Origin: Aulostomus chinensis
Taxonomy: Eukaryota; Chordata; Actinopteri; Syngnathiformes; Aulostomidae
Assembly: GCA_037954235.1 (NCBI GenBank)
Contig: JBBMOA010000010.1
Location: forward strand, 22,852,529-22,916,528
Direction of reading: 5' to 3'
Length of the DNA stretch: 64,000 nt
Positions 35,901 through 48,938 of the stretch are shown piece by piece (position 1 is the first letter of the stretch; every line of letters begins with the position of its first letter). The position numbers and the translations under genes are program-made. The notes below the pieces were generated by a model. The model saw only the letters and a program-made list of their open reading frames with translations, did not search any database and had not been told where the DNA came from.

Positions 35901-38900
35901 TCAAAGAGGGGGGGACTATATTTGGTTGCACCCTGCTTTATTATCCTTTTTTTTTTTTTTTCTCTAAATCTGTCTCTGACATCGCCCTCAATTGGCTGTG
36001 AGAAAGACTGCACTCCTGCATCTGCTTCACTTTTCAGACTTTTTTTTTTTAACAGTCTATGGTTTTACTTCAGCTTCACTGAACACACACGCAGATGGGA
36101 TTTCCTGCTACATTCCACAGATATTTAACCGTGTGCTAAGTTATCACGTTTTGAGAATGAGGTGCATTGAAATGAGAAAAATAGACAAATTAGGTATTCT
36201 CAAAGATGTCGGTGTGCATACAAAATGATGTACAGCCTGTTGTTTATGGAATCCAATCTATACAATCCACAGAGGAAATGCAGAAGCTACTTACAGCTGC
36301 AACAACAGTAATTCTGGATGGTGGAAGAAAAAAAAAATCTAGTGAGATATCATTCAACAAACACACATATTAAGTTTGCTCTCTCTTAAAGGAGCAGCGG
36401 GTTTTCTAAGAGGTAATTTGATTGATATCCATTAGCCAGCATTGATTCACTTTACCTTGTTTCCACTGTTAGGACTTGAAACTTGTTTCCTGTGGTTTAA
36501 ACAAACTCTAAAGTGGTAGGTCGGTTTAAAATATTGAGTATATAAATGAGCGCAGAGACCAAACAAAACATTTAGAGCTTTTTTTTTTTCTTCCAGATTC
36601 TCCAGCCAAAGTGATATGTGATTATAGCAGAACATCATGTGTCGGCTGTCTTAGCGAAACGATTTCCACCTAATCACACAATTTCAGGACATTTCCGTCT
36701 GCTGTTTCTGGCTTTTCATCAGTATTTATGAGAAAGTCAAATTACAGCCTGAACTGCTCTCATGACCAATTATTTCTCTCTGTATGTTCTGATTTTAACC
36801 ACCATTGAAAATAAGTTTTAACTTCAAAAAAGTGTCACTCACTGTCCAAAGAATGAGATCCCTGTTGGTCCGTGTGACTCATGCTTGCTAATAAGTCAGT
36901 GCAGACCCTCAATGGTCTGGAACCAAAACCCAACAATGGATTTTCTTTTTTTTAATCTTTGGTTCCGACAGTGAAATGATCTACAAGCCTGAACACAGTT
37001 GGGGAAAAATAATGAGCATATAAAGAATATGTGAATCTACTCTGCACTTGAAATATTTCAAAGTGGTGTCACCTACTGTCATACACTTGCCCTGCACATG
37101 TAAGACCACAACCAAAGATTAAAATGTAGCCAGATTTTCCCTTTGCGGCGTGGACTTTTTCCGTTAATGGTCCAATCGCTTTGTAAGCATGTGTCTGGCT
37201 TTTAGAGGTGAAAACAACAGAGAAAGAAAATGACACGGTCAGCAAACCCAGATGCACGTCTCGACAAAAAGCTTCTACACTTCATTAACGGCGTAAGTGC
37301 GCCAGCATTTTTGCTCAAATTTACTTCCCCGTGTTATTACACAAAGATGAGCGGGGGTGATTGATTAGCTGTACAGATTGATTCAGTGTCCCAAGAAGGC
37401 CTTTGACTCCTCATTTCATCTCAGCTTTGAAGAGACACATCGGACACACCTCCGAGAGAGAACGATTGCTCTCCCCACATTGACAACACAGCCATGTTCC
37501 TCCCATATGCCTGAATTAATCACCATTATAATTACCTTCCCACTCACAGCTGAAATAAACCAGATATCACTGTCTCCTCAAGGATGACAAAAGGAAATAA
37601 AATCTTCTTCTTTGTGTAACTCCATACACCAAAACTCTGATTCAGTACCGTGAGAGGTTTTGTTGTTGATATCATAATTGCAGTAAATAATGCTGTTATT
37701 TGGATCCAATTTTGGGAACTTTAGACTTAATTTCTATAAGTTATGACAGCATTATACTCACGATCTGCAGAGATTTGAAAACAGTATGTCTGATGTAGAA
37801 GGAGCCATGAAGCACCAGGCAAGTTCTCACAGATAGTCAATAAGGTAAAACTCTCCAAATCCTCTCAGTAAGAATTGAAACTCAATAATTATTCCTTCAT
37901 CGCATAACCTTACTAGAACTCATAATCTTGCCAAAGCTTAAGTGCAAAGTTGGTCCACAAGTTCAACAAAAAAAGGATATTTAAAACAAACACACGTACT
38001 CTGACACTGAAGTCTTTGTGAGCCTGGGCCGCTACAGGAGGTGCAGATTAGATGAGCAAGGAGACACAAGCAGCTCTCGGGCTTTTTTTTCCTCTCCGTA
38101 ACTTAAAATAAGGGCAGCAAAGTCTCGTAAGAACAAATTTGTGTGAGAATATTTCACAAATTGGCTCAATGTGGCAAAAATGATTCATTATCCCCAAATC
38201 TCCAGCAATGAGTGATAAATGCAATTTTGACATTAATAATTGAATGATATGCAAAGCGTATTACAGTAGAACCCTAGCTGACAAAATATATCCTTTTGTT
38301 TTTATATATTATATATAAAGTATATAAGCAATTTATTTAATTTCAAGTATGATTTTTTTTAGGGTTTAGTTTAGATTCTTATAAAATCAGAGTGAAAAAC
38401 CTGTCATCAAACACTCGAACATGGTTCACAATGTAATGTGACCAGATCTCATGAATAAATGCTTTCACGGTTAAGAACAATTTCTACAACTGTCACAATC
38501 ATCTCTTCCCTCTGATATGTTTCTCTTATATCTAGTAATTTGTATTCCTATCATCCACCATAAAAAAAAACATGTAAAATAAGCATGTTTTTATGGTGCT
38601 TCCAGTGAAGATATGATTAATAGGGAGCCACCATGTTTACACATGGTTATGTCAGACAGCTTTCAGCTGGCACATCCCATTACCCCTCAACACAGACATG
38701 CATCAGATAAGGGCCTGACAGTGACACAGCTCCCTCAGTAATTAGCAGCACAAGAAGAAGCCAAGGATCAATGTGTTTACCATTGGAAGGATTCTGGTAA
38801 AGTAAGATCAATGAGGGAATCAGAGGGGATGGGGAGGTGGCAGTCACAGTGAGTTTTAGATGCAGCGAAAGAAATAAAAATGAAAAGATGCACTTGCTGG

Positions 38901-40039
38901 ATTGATTTCCCACTGCCAGTTTGCCTACTAAATGAGCATGACGGTTCCAAAAAGCAGAGATGGGATTGGCCCGTTCATCCAAAACTGGCAACCTGAAAGC
39001 ACAGTTTTTGTAGCATCTCAGAGAGATGATCAATTTGAAATGTATGAGGAGGATGCACTGGTTTTCAATTCACCAGCCAAGGCCATAGTATAATGGCTGC
39101 CTGTTGCATTGTAGCGTTCTGTGAATACTGAGTACTGGGAGAAGTTTGGAGCTCAATAATTTAGACGATAAATCCGCAAGGTTATCGTAAGTCTGTGTGA
39201 GCTTTGAAAGTCAGGAAGTGCGAGTGCTTTCGTTCTGTCCCTGCTGATGTAATGATAAAACCACTGAGGCGTTTCATTACTGCCACGCCACTAGACGCTT
39301 TAATGTCATTGACACTCCAACATCCTTTACAGTATCCATCTCTCAGCATCTCAAATACCGTTGCTCCCACTGTCCTCTTGCTGTGTGGTGTTTGCTATTG
39401 GTCATGAGTAAATAAATGAGGTTTTCAAGGCTTGGCACTTCAAATTGATTTGCTTGCTCAAACAATTTGCTCTTGCTCAGCACTGGCTAAATGACTCTGC
39501 CATCATTGATCCATTGACATGGCAAGTCATCTTGGATTTACTTGATTGTCTTTTTTCTCTCCTTCTCTTTATTCAGCATTTTTCCTGTTATCCGCCTCAT
39601 GACCTGAACATGACAAAGTCCCCAAAGCTGAAATTTAGAACAAATCTTTGTCGATGTTAAAATTTCATTCAGTTCATTGATTTTGTGTCCTTCAGAAACT
39701 AAATGTTTTAACTTTCACAGATTATTACTGTTATCAAAAGATGACAGCGCCATTCTTTAAGTAAGTCAAACAGCAGCTCTTAACAGAGTACAATGGTCCT
39801 TTCTATGCCTTTAATATTGGTCTCTCTTCTATCTCTCTGCTCTTCAAACCACTCAGCTTTGCTTGACAGAATGAGGTAAACGGAAGTTTGAAAATTCCCT
39901 TATTTGTGTTATTCTGTGTAATTAAGCAAATGACACAGTTTTGGATAAGCAGTTGAAGATGGATGGACGGAAGTTTTCCGATGACTGAAAACATTCAGTC
40001 ATAATTAATAGCAATCTTTTTAAAAGTTGCATCTTATTT

Positions 40040-40640
40040 TCTTTTATATGGTCGCTCCTTAGGGAGGTGTCCAGGTGGCATCCTGACCAGATGCTCCAAA
40101 CACCTAAACTGGCTCCTTTTCGATGCGCAGGAGCAACGACTCCGAGTCCCTCATGGATGACCAATCTTCTGACCTTATTCCCTAAGGGAGATACCAGCTA
40201 GCCAGGATGGAATTGACACTAATTTTCAAGATTGTTCTTCCTCTCTGGAAACCATCACATTATCATGATGGAGAGGTTTGTGTGCCCCCATGAACCTGGG
40301 AGCTGGGTTGTCTGTAGCTTTGTGCTCCTGGTAGAGTCCCCCTTGGCAAAGTGGTCTCAGGCAGGCAGGCCAGACTAAGAACGTTTCAGAGCAGACTCCG
40401 TGAAAGACTGGAAAAGAAGATGCGAGAACCTGCCTGGAGGAGGCTTAGGGCCCCCTTCTGGAGCCAGGCCCAGAGGCCTGAGGGCAAGTGCCTGGTGGCC
40501 GGGTTTTCTATTGAGCCCAGTCCAGGCACAGCCTGAAAGGGCACCATGGACTCCAATGATCTGCCAAGACCCATCACCTCTGAGGAGAACTACTGGGGTT
40601 GGGAGCTGCCCCAAAGGTAGATAGTAGTAAGATAGGGGCC
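40040..40640. mobile_element. GC-rich retroelement remnant
   Basis: A sharply GC-rich island sits inside an AT-rich intron. It holds GGAGGTGTCCAGGTGGCATC, TTTTCGATGCGCAGGAGCAA, CCCTAAGGGAGATACCAGC, TTCTGGAGCCAGGCCCAGAG, TGCCTGGTGGCCGGG and AGGCACAGCCTGAAAGGGC. Much commoner and more intact versions of these phrases occur as a dispersed teleost element. Reading frames through it are broken. I cannot assign the clade (LINE or LTR) with certainty. Confidence 0.65.
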
Positions 40641-41954
40641 TTGTCAGACTGTATCCAGGCTGTAGAAGCTAGCTCTGGGGATGTGGATTCTCAAGGTTAT
40701 TTTCTCTTTTTTACCTGCATCAAAGCTTCATGATTCAAATGCTTGTTGAGATTAAATGATCCACCAAAGAGCCACCAGAGACAAAGTACTGGGAGTACAA
40801 CAGAGTGGGCCTTTTAGCAGTACCTTAACAAAAAGGATCAGCTATAATTATTATCAACTGTCCCTCAGCTGCCCACATTGGGTTATTTTCCTGACATCTT
40901 GTTCTTCAAAAGCTGCCCAGTTACTGTCCACAGAGATCAGTGGCTTTGACTGTGCTTCTTTCTCCTTCACACACAAGAAGAAATCCTGCCAGAGATATTG
41001 AATCTAAAGCAGCAGCATATTGTGGAAATGTTTTGATTCAGTGAACTGAGAGCTTGACCAGATCACCTAGTCACCAGGTGGAGCTAAAATGCCATGGATC
41101 ACAAGTGTGGGATGTATTTTCATTTCACCAGAGAGCACATGCAAAGAATCACATTCCCTTAAAGGTCATCTTCCAACATCTTTAATTATCACTTTATTAT
41201 CTTTAGCAGCAGGTCTTCATAGAGTCACACCATCACTCAGATGCTGCCTCTCAAATTTCAAATCTCAAACCTCATCTCAAAGGTGGCAGAGAATTTGATC
41301 CATTTAAACAGAGACCCTCTCTGAGCTTAGGCAGCTTTTGTCCTACATTTCACAATCAGTTCTGGAAAGTACTAACCAATGTCAACCTCACTTCAAAAAG
41401 TTCCTTTGATGCTTGTCTTCAGCTGTGACTCATTGGTGGTGAGCTACTCCTGAGATAGATCCATGAAAGCAAAACAACAAATCTAACTACAGAGCACTTT
41501 CTCCCAAACGGGGGAGAAAAAAAAAAAAACAGCAACAAGGGCTACTTCTAGCTATTTTAAGCATGGAAGAATGAGTCTTCTTCTTCTACTTCTTTTTTTT
41601 GCAAAGATATACATTTCTTTTTTTGGTCTTACCCTGAGACCTGGAAAAACCAAACAAAAAAAAAACAACAACAACAAAATATTAAGTACAAAAATACATG
41701 ACATTAAAGCCCAAAAGACAACAACCTTTACAATAATGCAAATCAACACAGTGGGGAAAGCCTCATCTATTAAACATTTATACTGAAGCCTGTTTCTTAC
41801 AGTAGTCTGTGGAGGACTTGGATGGACAGGAGAGTAAATGTGTGTATGTATGGGTTATTTGTGTGTGCCTCAGGGATGAAGCTTCAGGAAGACTGCAGCG
41901 CATGAGAGGGATCACAAAGATCCCCCTCACCTCCTTCAAGGGAAAAATGATGTA

Positions 41955-42685
41955 AATATCTCGCAAGTCTCTGAGTGCGAGTCTAAAGTCTTTGACCACG
42001 AGTCTCTCCTCAAGTCTCAAGTCTTGCAGGATTCTCCAGATAGTAACATTAATGCAATATGAAAAAAAACATTCCTTTACAGTAAATAACTTGTACTTTC
42101 CCCTGTGACACGCAGCTCCAACATGGCAGCAGCCAAGCCGCACAACATTACTGTATATGCAGGCAAGTGGGGAAACAACAGCACTCACCTTGACAAAACA
42201 TACCTATGTAATGGATTTTAGTCTTTTTCCTTATCTAAAACGTACTAATGTAAGACAGCTGCTTGATACTATAATGTGAGTTAAATATGCTGGTTCACAA
42301 GTGACTGGCCAATGGGGTGTGTTTCAAGGTGCCCGATAAAGTTCGGGGCTGTCGATCCTGCGTGCTTTAGTTTCATGCTGCAGACTTGGCACTTTGTTTC
42401 ATATCCGAATGAAACAACGACTGGCACAACAGCTCAAGCAGACGCGCTCACCGCGATGCACTACAACATACAGTTAGTTTACAGTCGGGTCTGTGGGAGC
42501 AGATCAAGCATTAAGACGCACGTGAGATTTAGTTCGTCAGACTGACTTTATTACTGCTCAAAAAGAAAAAAAGTGAAACTGTTCATGAAATCGTAGGTCC
42601 GAGTTGAGTCTGAAATCTTTTTTAGGACGAGTCACAAGTCAAGTCTGATGACACCGGATTCGAGTCCAAGACAATGCTCATGATT
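41955..42685. repeat. Dispersed repeat of GAGTCTCAAGTC words at both ends
   Basis: Two ends, 41955-42030 and 42590-42670, are rich in variants of CAAGTCTCAAGTCTTGC and GAGTTGAGTCTGAAATC. They bracket an interior with no clear frame. This looks like a non-autonomous DNA element, or two copies of a teleost repeat that is built of such words. Confidence 0.45.
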
Positions 42686-43104
42686 TAAAAAGGTTAACCA
42701 CCACAGCACATTTCAGATGCAGCCCAGAATTGGCTCTCTGCTCCGTTTTGACGAGAAAAACTTTTCTTTTTCTTGACGCTGCATCAAGCTGCACAGAGCA
42801 GATTGAGTCATGCAGGAAGTCTGACACGAGAACGGTAGAGAATCCAGTCAGTCTAAAACGAATAATAATAATGATAATAATAATAATAAAAAAAACACCT
42901 GGTGCAGGTGGTGTTTCACTGCATCACTATTGCATTTTTAACAAAACACAGCTGTGAAATTTTCATTAATGTCATTGGCCATTTGGGTGAAAACAAATAG
43001 GCAAATTGTTTCAGCTCTGAAAGATTCAATAAGACTTCATCAAAAACCCAGTGTTGTGGTAGGATAATTCAATATTCAACTTTACTGTTCCTGTGATGAC
43101 TCAC

Positions 43105-43276
43105 CCATGAAGTTGAGGTAGCCCTCTCCACCTAACCCATGAGTGAGGAGGCGGATCATCTTATGCAGCTGCATGCCACGGTCAATGACAGGTGTCATGG
43201 GAACGAGGGAGCTCATGTTGGTGTACATCTCCTTGTCCATCAGCCAGAACGCCAGACTCTTATCCCCGACCAGAGC
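43105..43276 (-). CDS. gbe1: gbe1 exon 12: barrel segment with conserved arginines
   Basis: The 172-nt exon encodes [20 protein letters not shown], then [19 protein letters not shown] and [18 protein letters not shown]. Its final base starts a Gly codon that is completed in exon 13. Human residues 483-539 align without a gap. IDRG and KMIR keep the arginines at human 515 and 524, both sites of known glycogenosis IV or polyglucosan substitutions. The donor is gtgagt and the acceptor gttcccag. Exon 11 lies only 108 bp away. Confidence 0.99.
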
Positions 43277-43384
43277 CTGGGAACGTATGTTAGGAACTAT
43301 TATCCACTGTGAGGGAGCGATTGCACAATGCACTACTATATGACATCCAGGCTGTTAAGCAGGAACCTGTAGAAAACAGCCTAC
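43277..43384 (-). other. gbe1 intron 11 (108 bp)
   Basis: Minimal intron with donor gtaggc and acceptor gttcccag, phase 0. It is the shortest intron in the window. Confidence 0.95.
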
Positions 43385-43495
43385 CTGGTCATGACTCTCG
43401 GCGTAGGCTATACTTTTCTCTCCGTAGCGCCTGTTGGTCAGTGTGTGAACAATGTTTCCTATGTTCCACTCTTCATCCTTTAACTCCTTCAGGAT
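43385..43495 (-). CDS. gbe1: gbe1 exon 11: barrel segment with the third catalytic aspartate
   Basis: Thirty-seven whole codons encode [20 protein letters not shown] and then [17 protein letters not shown]. Human residues 446-482 align without a gap. AESHDQ carries the third GH13 catalytic-site acid (human Asp481), which stabilises the transition state. The acceptor is gcgtag, the only TAG acceptor in this set, and the donor is gtaggc. No minus-strand ATG opens this exon, so a simple start-to-stop scan would miss it. It was found by phase and similarity. Confidence 0.98.
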
Positions 43496-45696
43496 CTACG
43501 CAGTGACAGAGAGGGGTTATTGAAAAATACTGTGATAAATCTGTACTGGACTCCATTTGGGCTCTGACTCACGTTGAAAACTCAGTTTTTCAGTTCTGGT
43601 GGTCTTTAAACCTTTCTTAAATTTTCTCTGGGTTACACTTCTTCCTCACATCAATCTCTGCTTTGACATCTCTATATCTGCACTGTGAGTTATGTCTACC
43701 TTTGAATGTCTGTAATGGAGTTTTTAATAACTCCTCTACTACCCATGGGTAGTAAGACCTCAGCTCTCCCCACCTGAGATAGGCAAGGTCAGAGCCTCTC
43801 CTCCAAACGGAGGGATTCAACAATAAATCCAACCATGGAATCAATGCCACTGCCACTGGCCTGCCTACATGTACACTTCCTGCCAGGAATTCATTTTCAG
43901 ATGGGCAGAAAGAAAACAGGGTCACCAAAACATGCATCTCAAGCATATCTACCCACACAGAGCTGCCCTTCGGACACAACAACCCGTCCTAATCACTCAA
44001 AGTTAACAACAAGCCAAAGCAAGCACAGGCCAAACGTGGGCACAAAATTGTGTTTTGAAATGGTTTAATAAACTAGGCGCGTGCATGAAAGCCATATAAT
44101 CAATATAATCCCTAAATGGGGAAATAAATACAGAGAGGGAGAGAGAGAGAGATTGTGTCGTCCAAGAACCATTGGTGATAGACACACAGCCTGTCTGATC
44201 AGTGGGGGAGTTGGCAAGTCCATCTCAGTGACAGGCTGAAGTCTGCTCTGTGGAATTGAGCTGGAATCAGCCGTGACAGCTGATTGACATGTTAGGAAAC
44301 CTTTATATTACTCTACAGAGCCACAATCCTCTGAGTAAAGAGAGCAAATTGTGCCGATCAATATGTCTGAGATGAACTGGCTGGTCAACATAAATAGCCG
44401 CTATTCTGCTCTCTGTATCACCATCTGCTCACATTCACTCTTCGTAACCTTAGCCCTGTGTGCGTTAAACCTACAGCCGAAACATTCTCAGAGAGGCACT
44501 TTTCATCTTTGTGTACCACAACAACTTTTTAACTTAACTGCTCTGACTCAAATTCTCAGGTGAGCTCCGCTATTACATTGGAAAACAAAAATCAATAAAA
44601 TGTTTTCAATCAGTTATATATATATATATATATTTATATATTTTTTTTTAAAAACAAAGCAAACAAGCAGTCTGCTTCTCAGAAACATGGAAACGCTGTA
44701 TATTTCACTTGTCAGGTTATCTTACAGAGATTTTAAAAAAGGCCAACATGAGGACCTGTTGGGACTCTCCACACTGGCCGTAACATTAATTTCAATACAC
44801 TCAACCATCTATCATTGTGTGTCATGCTCATAATAACGCAATAAAATAGAAAAAAGCGTTAACAGCTCTTGAATACTTTAGGTGTATTTCTTTCAATATC
44901 AATGTGACTTAAAAGATCCATAGAACTACACATTACAGTCAAAGGCAGATATACACAGATCGCTCTTGCTCTGCTGTGATTGGTTGAGAGGTGAAGGGTG
45001 GTTTAGTGACGACGTGAGGATGAGCACGATGACCAACCGTGTCTATTTGTTTTTCTTGGTTGGGAAGAAGTAAGATCCTCTCTTCCAAGTTCAAGACTTC
45101 AATGTCTTCAGTTCTTGATCAACTCTGCCATTCACTTCAACTAAATTCCACCTCAAATGCTCTGCTATGACAGTTACATGCCCCCCCCCCCACCCCCACC
45201 ACCACCACCAATAATGTCATCCATAAAAGCATGAACTGGGCTATGACCTGGTTTGAAGCATGAAAGCTCAGAGCGAAGGACATCATCATCCTCCAGGAAA
45301 CCATGTAGTTGTGAGTTGATCAATAATTTTGCAATTCGAAGCAGGGCTCACCAAATGTACGGGGAAAAAAAATATAATAATATAACGAAAGATCTAATGA
45401 TAAAAAAGTAGAAAATAAGGGGAAAACATAAAATTAATCCTATTGATCAATGTTTATGCTCTTTTCTTTTTTATAAGGAAGAAATGTTCTTTAAATATGT
45501 AGGGCCCCGTATTTTTAAAGGCTTTATTATAATTTAATCATGCGGCAGAGTGATAATTTGTTCAGTTTGGCACAAGTGAAGTAAGGAAAAAAAAACAAAG
45601 CAAAACTGGAGATGCAGACAGAATGGCACACAAACGAAAGTTTTTTCTTTTTTTTTCAATAACACAATATGTGTTTGCTTTTGGCCAACGGCCCAC

Positions 45697-45752
45697 AATG
45701 AAGTTTCAGTTTTGGACCTCCAAGGGAAAAAGTTTGGGAAGCCCTGATTTGG
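45697..45752 (-). repeat. Possible hAT-type transposon end, copy 2
   Basis: On the minus strand it reads CAGGGCTTCCCAAACTTTTT, then CCCTTGGAGGTCC, in the style of hAT non-autonomous termini. It shares cagttttgg and ctccaaggg with 10161-10212. Confidence 0.45.
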
Positions 45753-46136
45753 AGAAGTGAAAGCTTGGATATAGGCCGATGATTGCTGGGGTCAGAAAAG
45801 TCACCACAATTATGCATAGCAACAAAAACACCTGAGCTGTTTTCCATATGAAGGGATTTTGGCTGAGGTAAAGGTTAATAAAAATGCAAAATACACCTGA
45901 TGTGACAGCTCTGGCTGTAAATGTACTGTTTTGGATTTAGCTGTTCGTACGAAGGTGTTGACACGATCCTTTAGCTAAAGTTCTGCCAGTCAGTGTTTGT
46001 GCCAGAGAATCTAACAATGGACCAAAGTTCAGAATAAAAACAAAGATGTGCTCTATTTTTTCATTCTGAATATTTCGGGGGGACCACTAGTATCTGCAGT
46101 ACGGGCAAGAATGATAAAAGTTAGATAAATAATGCA

Positions 46137-46401
46137 GTGGTGGCATGGCTCAGAGGTAGTGTTGCTGTCTAGCAACTGAAGGGTCGCTGGTTCGATCATC
46201 ACTTCCTCCGGTTAACAAGTCGAAGTGTCCTTGAGCAAGATAGTTAACCCCTTATTGCTCCCAATGGCCCTGCGACGGACAGGCAACCCATCCAGGGTGA
46301 ACCCCGCCTCTCGCCCAATGTCAGCTGGGATAGGCTCCAGCCTCCCCCCCCCCCCCCCCCCGACCCTCAACAGATAAACAGTATAGAAAATGGATGGATG
46401 G
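46137..46401 (+). mobile_element. tRNA-headed SINE, family A, with 14-bp target-site duplication
   Basis: A 265-bp element in sense orientation. It has an A-box match (tggctcagagg, 46146-46156), a weaker B box (ggttcgatcat, 46189-46199), a body with GTGTCCTTGAGCAAGATAG, and a shared 3' module from GGCCCTGCGACGG (46266). A run of 16 or more C follows, then GATAAACAGTATAGAAAATG and GGATGG. It is flanked by perfect 14-bp direct repeats (agataaataatgca, 46123-46136 and 46402-46415), the mark of LINE-mediated insertion. The perfect duplication suggests a fairly recent event. Confidence 0.92.
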
Positions 46402-46679
46402 AGATAAATAATGCACTGCAGAATCTGTCTTTTGAAAAGAAAATCTTTTTCAAAGAAGCCATACAGACAGGTAAACTGGTGCATACAAGCATAGAACAGA
46501 GGGATAAAACATGAAATGACAACAAATGTCAACTCAAAGTTATCAAAAAATCCATCAACATTGGGCTTCCATGAGATGCAAAAGCAGTGTGTCATCACAT
46601 GTTCTTAATAATGTACAGCGACAAAATAACAAGGACTTCAACACTGCAGTTGTCTGTCCCTGCAAATGTGTCTGTGACA

Positions 46680-46790
46680 GTGACTTTGAACTCTGACCAC
46701 CAAAATATCATCATACTCAATTCCCAGTGGAAGTTTGGGCAAATCTGAAGGGATTTCCTCGAGGCGTTCCTGATATATCACATCACATTA
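46680..46790. repeat. Fragment of the 32.7 kb teleost repeat family
   Basis: CTCTGACCACCAAAATATCATC, GGAAGTTTGGGCAAATCTG and CCTCGAGGCGTTCCTGATAT match the layout of that family. Confidence 0.55.
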
Positions 46791-48938
46791 AATACAATCC
46801 TCAGCGTGCAAGATATGAAAATAATTCAGGTACTACAAGTCAATCCTGCAGCTACAGCCATTATCAAACACTAGCGTACAATATATCTATCTTCTGAATG
46901 CTGATTTGGGGTTTTTTAAAAGCTTCAACCTGACTTGATGTGAATCTGCAAGACAGACCCCCAAAACCATTCTGCCGCTTCCACATCAACGTACAATCAC
47001 ACTTAACTCTTCCCCATGAATCATTTCAATTCAATTCAACCGCAAAAGTGGCCCAATTAATCTGGGAGTGGGACTGTCGGAGCAGAGACGGGGAGTGACT
47101 GGATGACGACTTCCCTGCCACCAGCTCACCCACATCAGCTGCGACCAGCCAAGCTTTCTGGCACCACTGCGACTTCACTCCATCAATGATAATGAGCAGT
47201 GCACAAATCTTACTTTACAAGCCTGCTGTCAAGAGCCAACCAGAGAGCCCAGATTAATTAGGCAGAGCCAGAAATAAAATTTTAAAAATCTCGCAGCACA
47301 GGTCATCTCACTGCCACTGACATGCTGTGATTGATTCAAGCGCCCCTCCACCTGCACCACATGGTGGTGAGAAGGACTCGGAGGCAGAGATATGTTTAGC
47401 GTAAAGCTGAAGCATCCTTCCTCTCCTGCCTGGAGTTTGAGTTGCTATGGGGACATGTTCTCTTCACACATACAGCATGAGCCGAGAATGAAGGTGCATA
47501 AAACTCAATCCCATGGATCAAGCCAATTCCTCCCAATCTTTATATTTTTGCAGTTTTGAAAATTAATGAACTTTCTACCCACGCAAATGTCTCCGCCAGA
47601 GGCGACATTCAGCTGAAAGTCATTCCTTAGCTCACTTCACAGATTTCCTGGAATAGGTTTCGGCGAACAAGCCTGCGCCGTCTAAATCCTGCATCACCAG
47701 TTAACACCATCCAAGGAGGCCTTAAAGGGTAATTAGCAAATAAAATACAGCAAAATGAAGCTCTAAAGAAGCTGCTAAAGAAGATGAGCGTTAAGTGACA
47801 GCAAAGCAATGGGGTCAGAGAAAGTGGGCGTGTTTTAACGGCTAGCGTTGGATCGGCTGACGTGTTCACCTAAAACATGCTGGAGTTGGTCACCGCTTGC
47901 CAGCAGCCTGAATTTTGAAAGAATGTTAATTGAAAGTGTTTCCAGTATGACAGACAGAGCAAAGGATGAGAGCAGAAATGAATTTCTGAATACAGAGAGT
48001 GCTGGGCAGTCTAATATTTTCATTCAATTAAAATAAATGGAGAAAAAAGAAACAAAAATGGGGACAATTGACTCTGAGGTCATTTAAGATGAAGAGCTGA
48101 GAGAGACAGAGGGATGCCGGAGAATTCTTCGTGCTTCTCTTATTCTAGCTGCAACCACTGAGCCCTCTACCTCCTCCACCTCTAATTGTTTCCATTACAT
48201 CTCAATCTATTATAGCTGGAGGGAAGGGTGCTTGTTAAATTAGAGGGCTTTTGTAACATTATCCATTAGGAGTGACAGCATTTTATGGTCATAATCAGAT
48301 TGAATCATTCAAAACTTGTGCTCTGCACTTTATCTGGTCCTCTCATTAGGATATCTTAATTTTTCACAGCCTGTTGATCCTAACAGCCTTTTGCAGACAG
48401 TAAATGAGTCATATCAATCAGTCATGCTGGGGACGAAACACAGCGTGAGGCCCTGCTTGTGGAACCGAGAGGGATTCATTGGTGCACAAATGTGAATCTA
48501 TAAATAAGCTCACAGCTCTGTGGCTCAGTCTCTTTGTCTCTCTGTCCTTCTGCTTCTTCCTGTCTGTCTCTCTTTCTGTCTTCCTGCCCTCGCTCTTCCA
48601 TGTCTCCGTCTGTGCGACACACACAGCTCACTGGAGGCACTTCAGTCCATTCAAATCCCTCCCTAATTGACACTGTGTGAGAAGAGGCAAGGCTAGCCCT
48701 GAGTGCACTTCATCGACTATACCGAGGCATGTTCATCTGAATGCTCCCTTGCACTAAAATCCATGAATTCTGTAGCTTGCTTGCTCTTCTTCAGCTTCAC
48801 GATTCAGGAAGAACTCCTCAGGGAGGCAACGATGTAATTGAAAAAAAAACAACAACTTGAAAGTGCAATGGGGTACAGTACTTATCCTAAAAATATGTCT
48901 TGATACATTTGCATCCACGAACTGCCATTGTTGTTCCT

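Larger units (their letters stand above)
31266..43104 (-). other. gbe1 intron 12 (11.8 kb)
   Basis: The donor is gtgagt and the acceptor is gttgcag. Contents: a teleost repeat (32.69-33.02 kb), degenerate A-rich GAATTTGAA repeats (35.2-35.5 kb), a GAATCA-led repeat (35.74-35.9 kb), a GC-rich retroelement remnant (40.04-40.64 kb), a repeat of GAGTCTCAAGTC words (41.95-42.68 kb) and an AAT repeat (42.86-42.89 kb). I see no gene in 33.0-35.2, 35.9-40.0 or 40.6-41.9 kb. Confidence 0.85.

Noticed and set aside
40351..40624. Open frames in the GC-rich island
   Set aside because: Fragments of a decayed retroelement; short and mutually overlapping on both strands.
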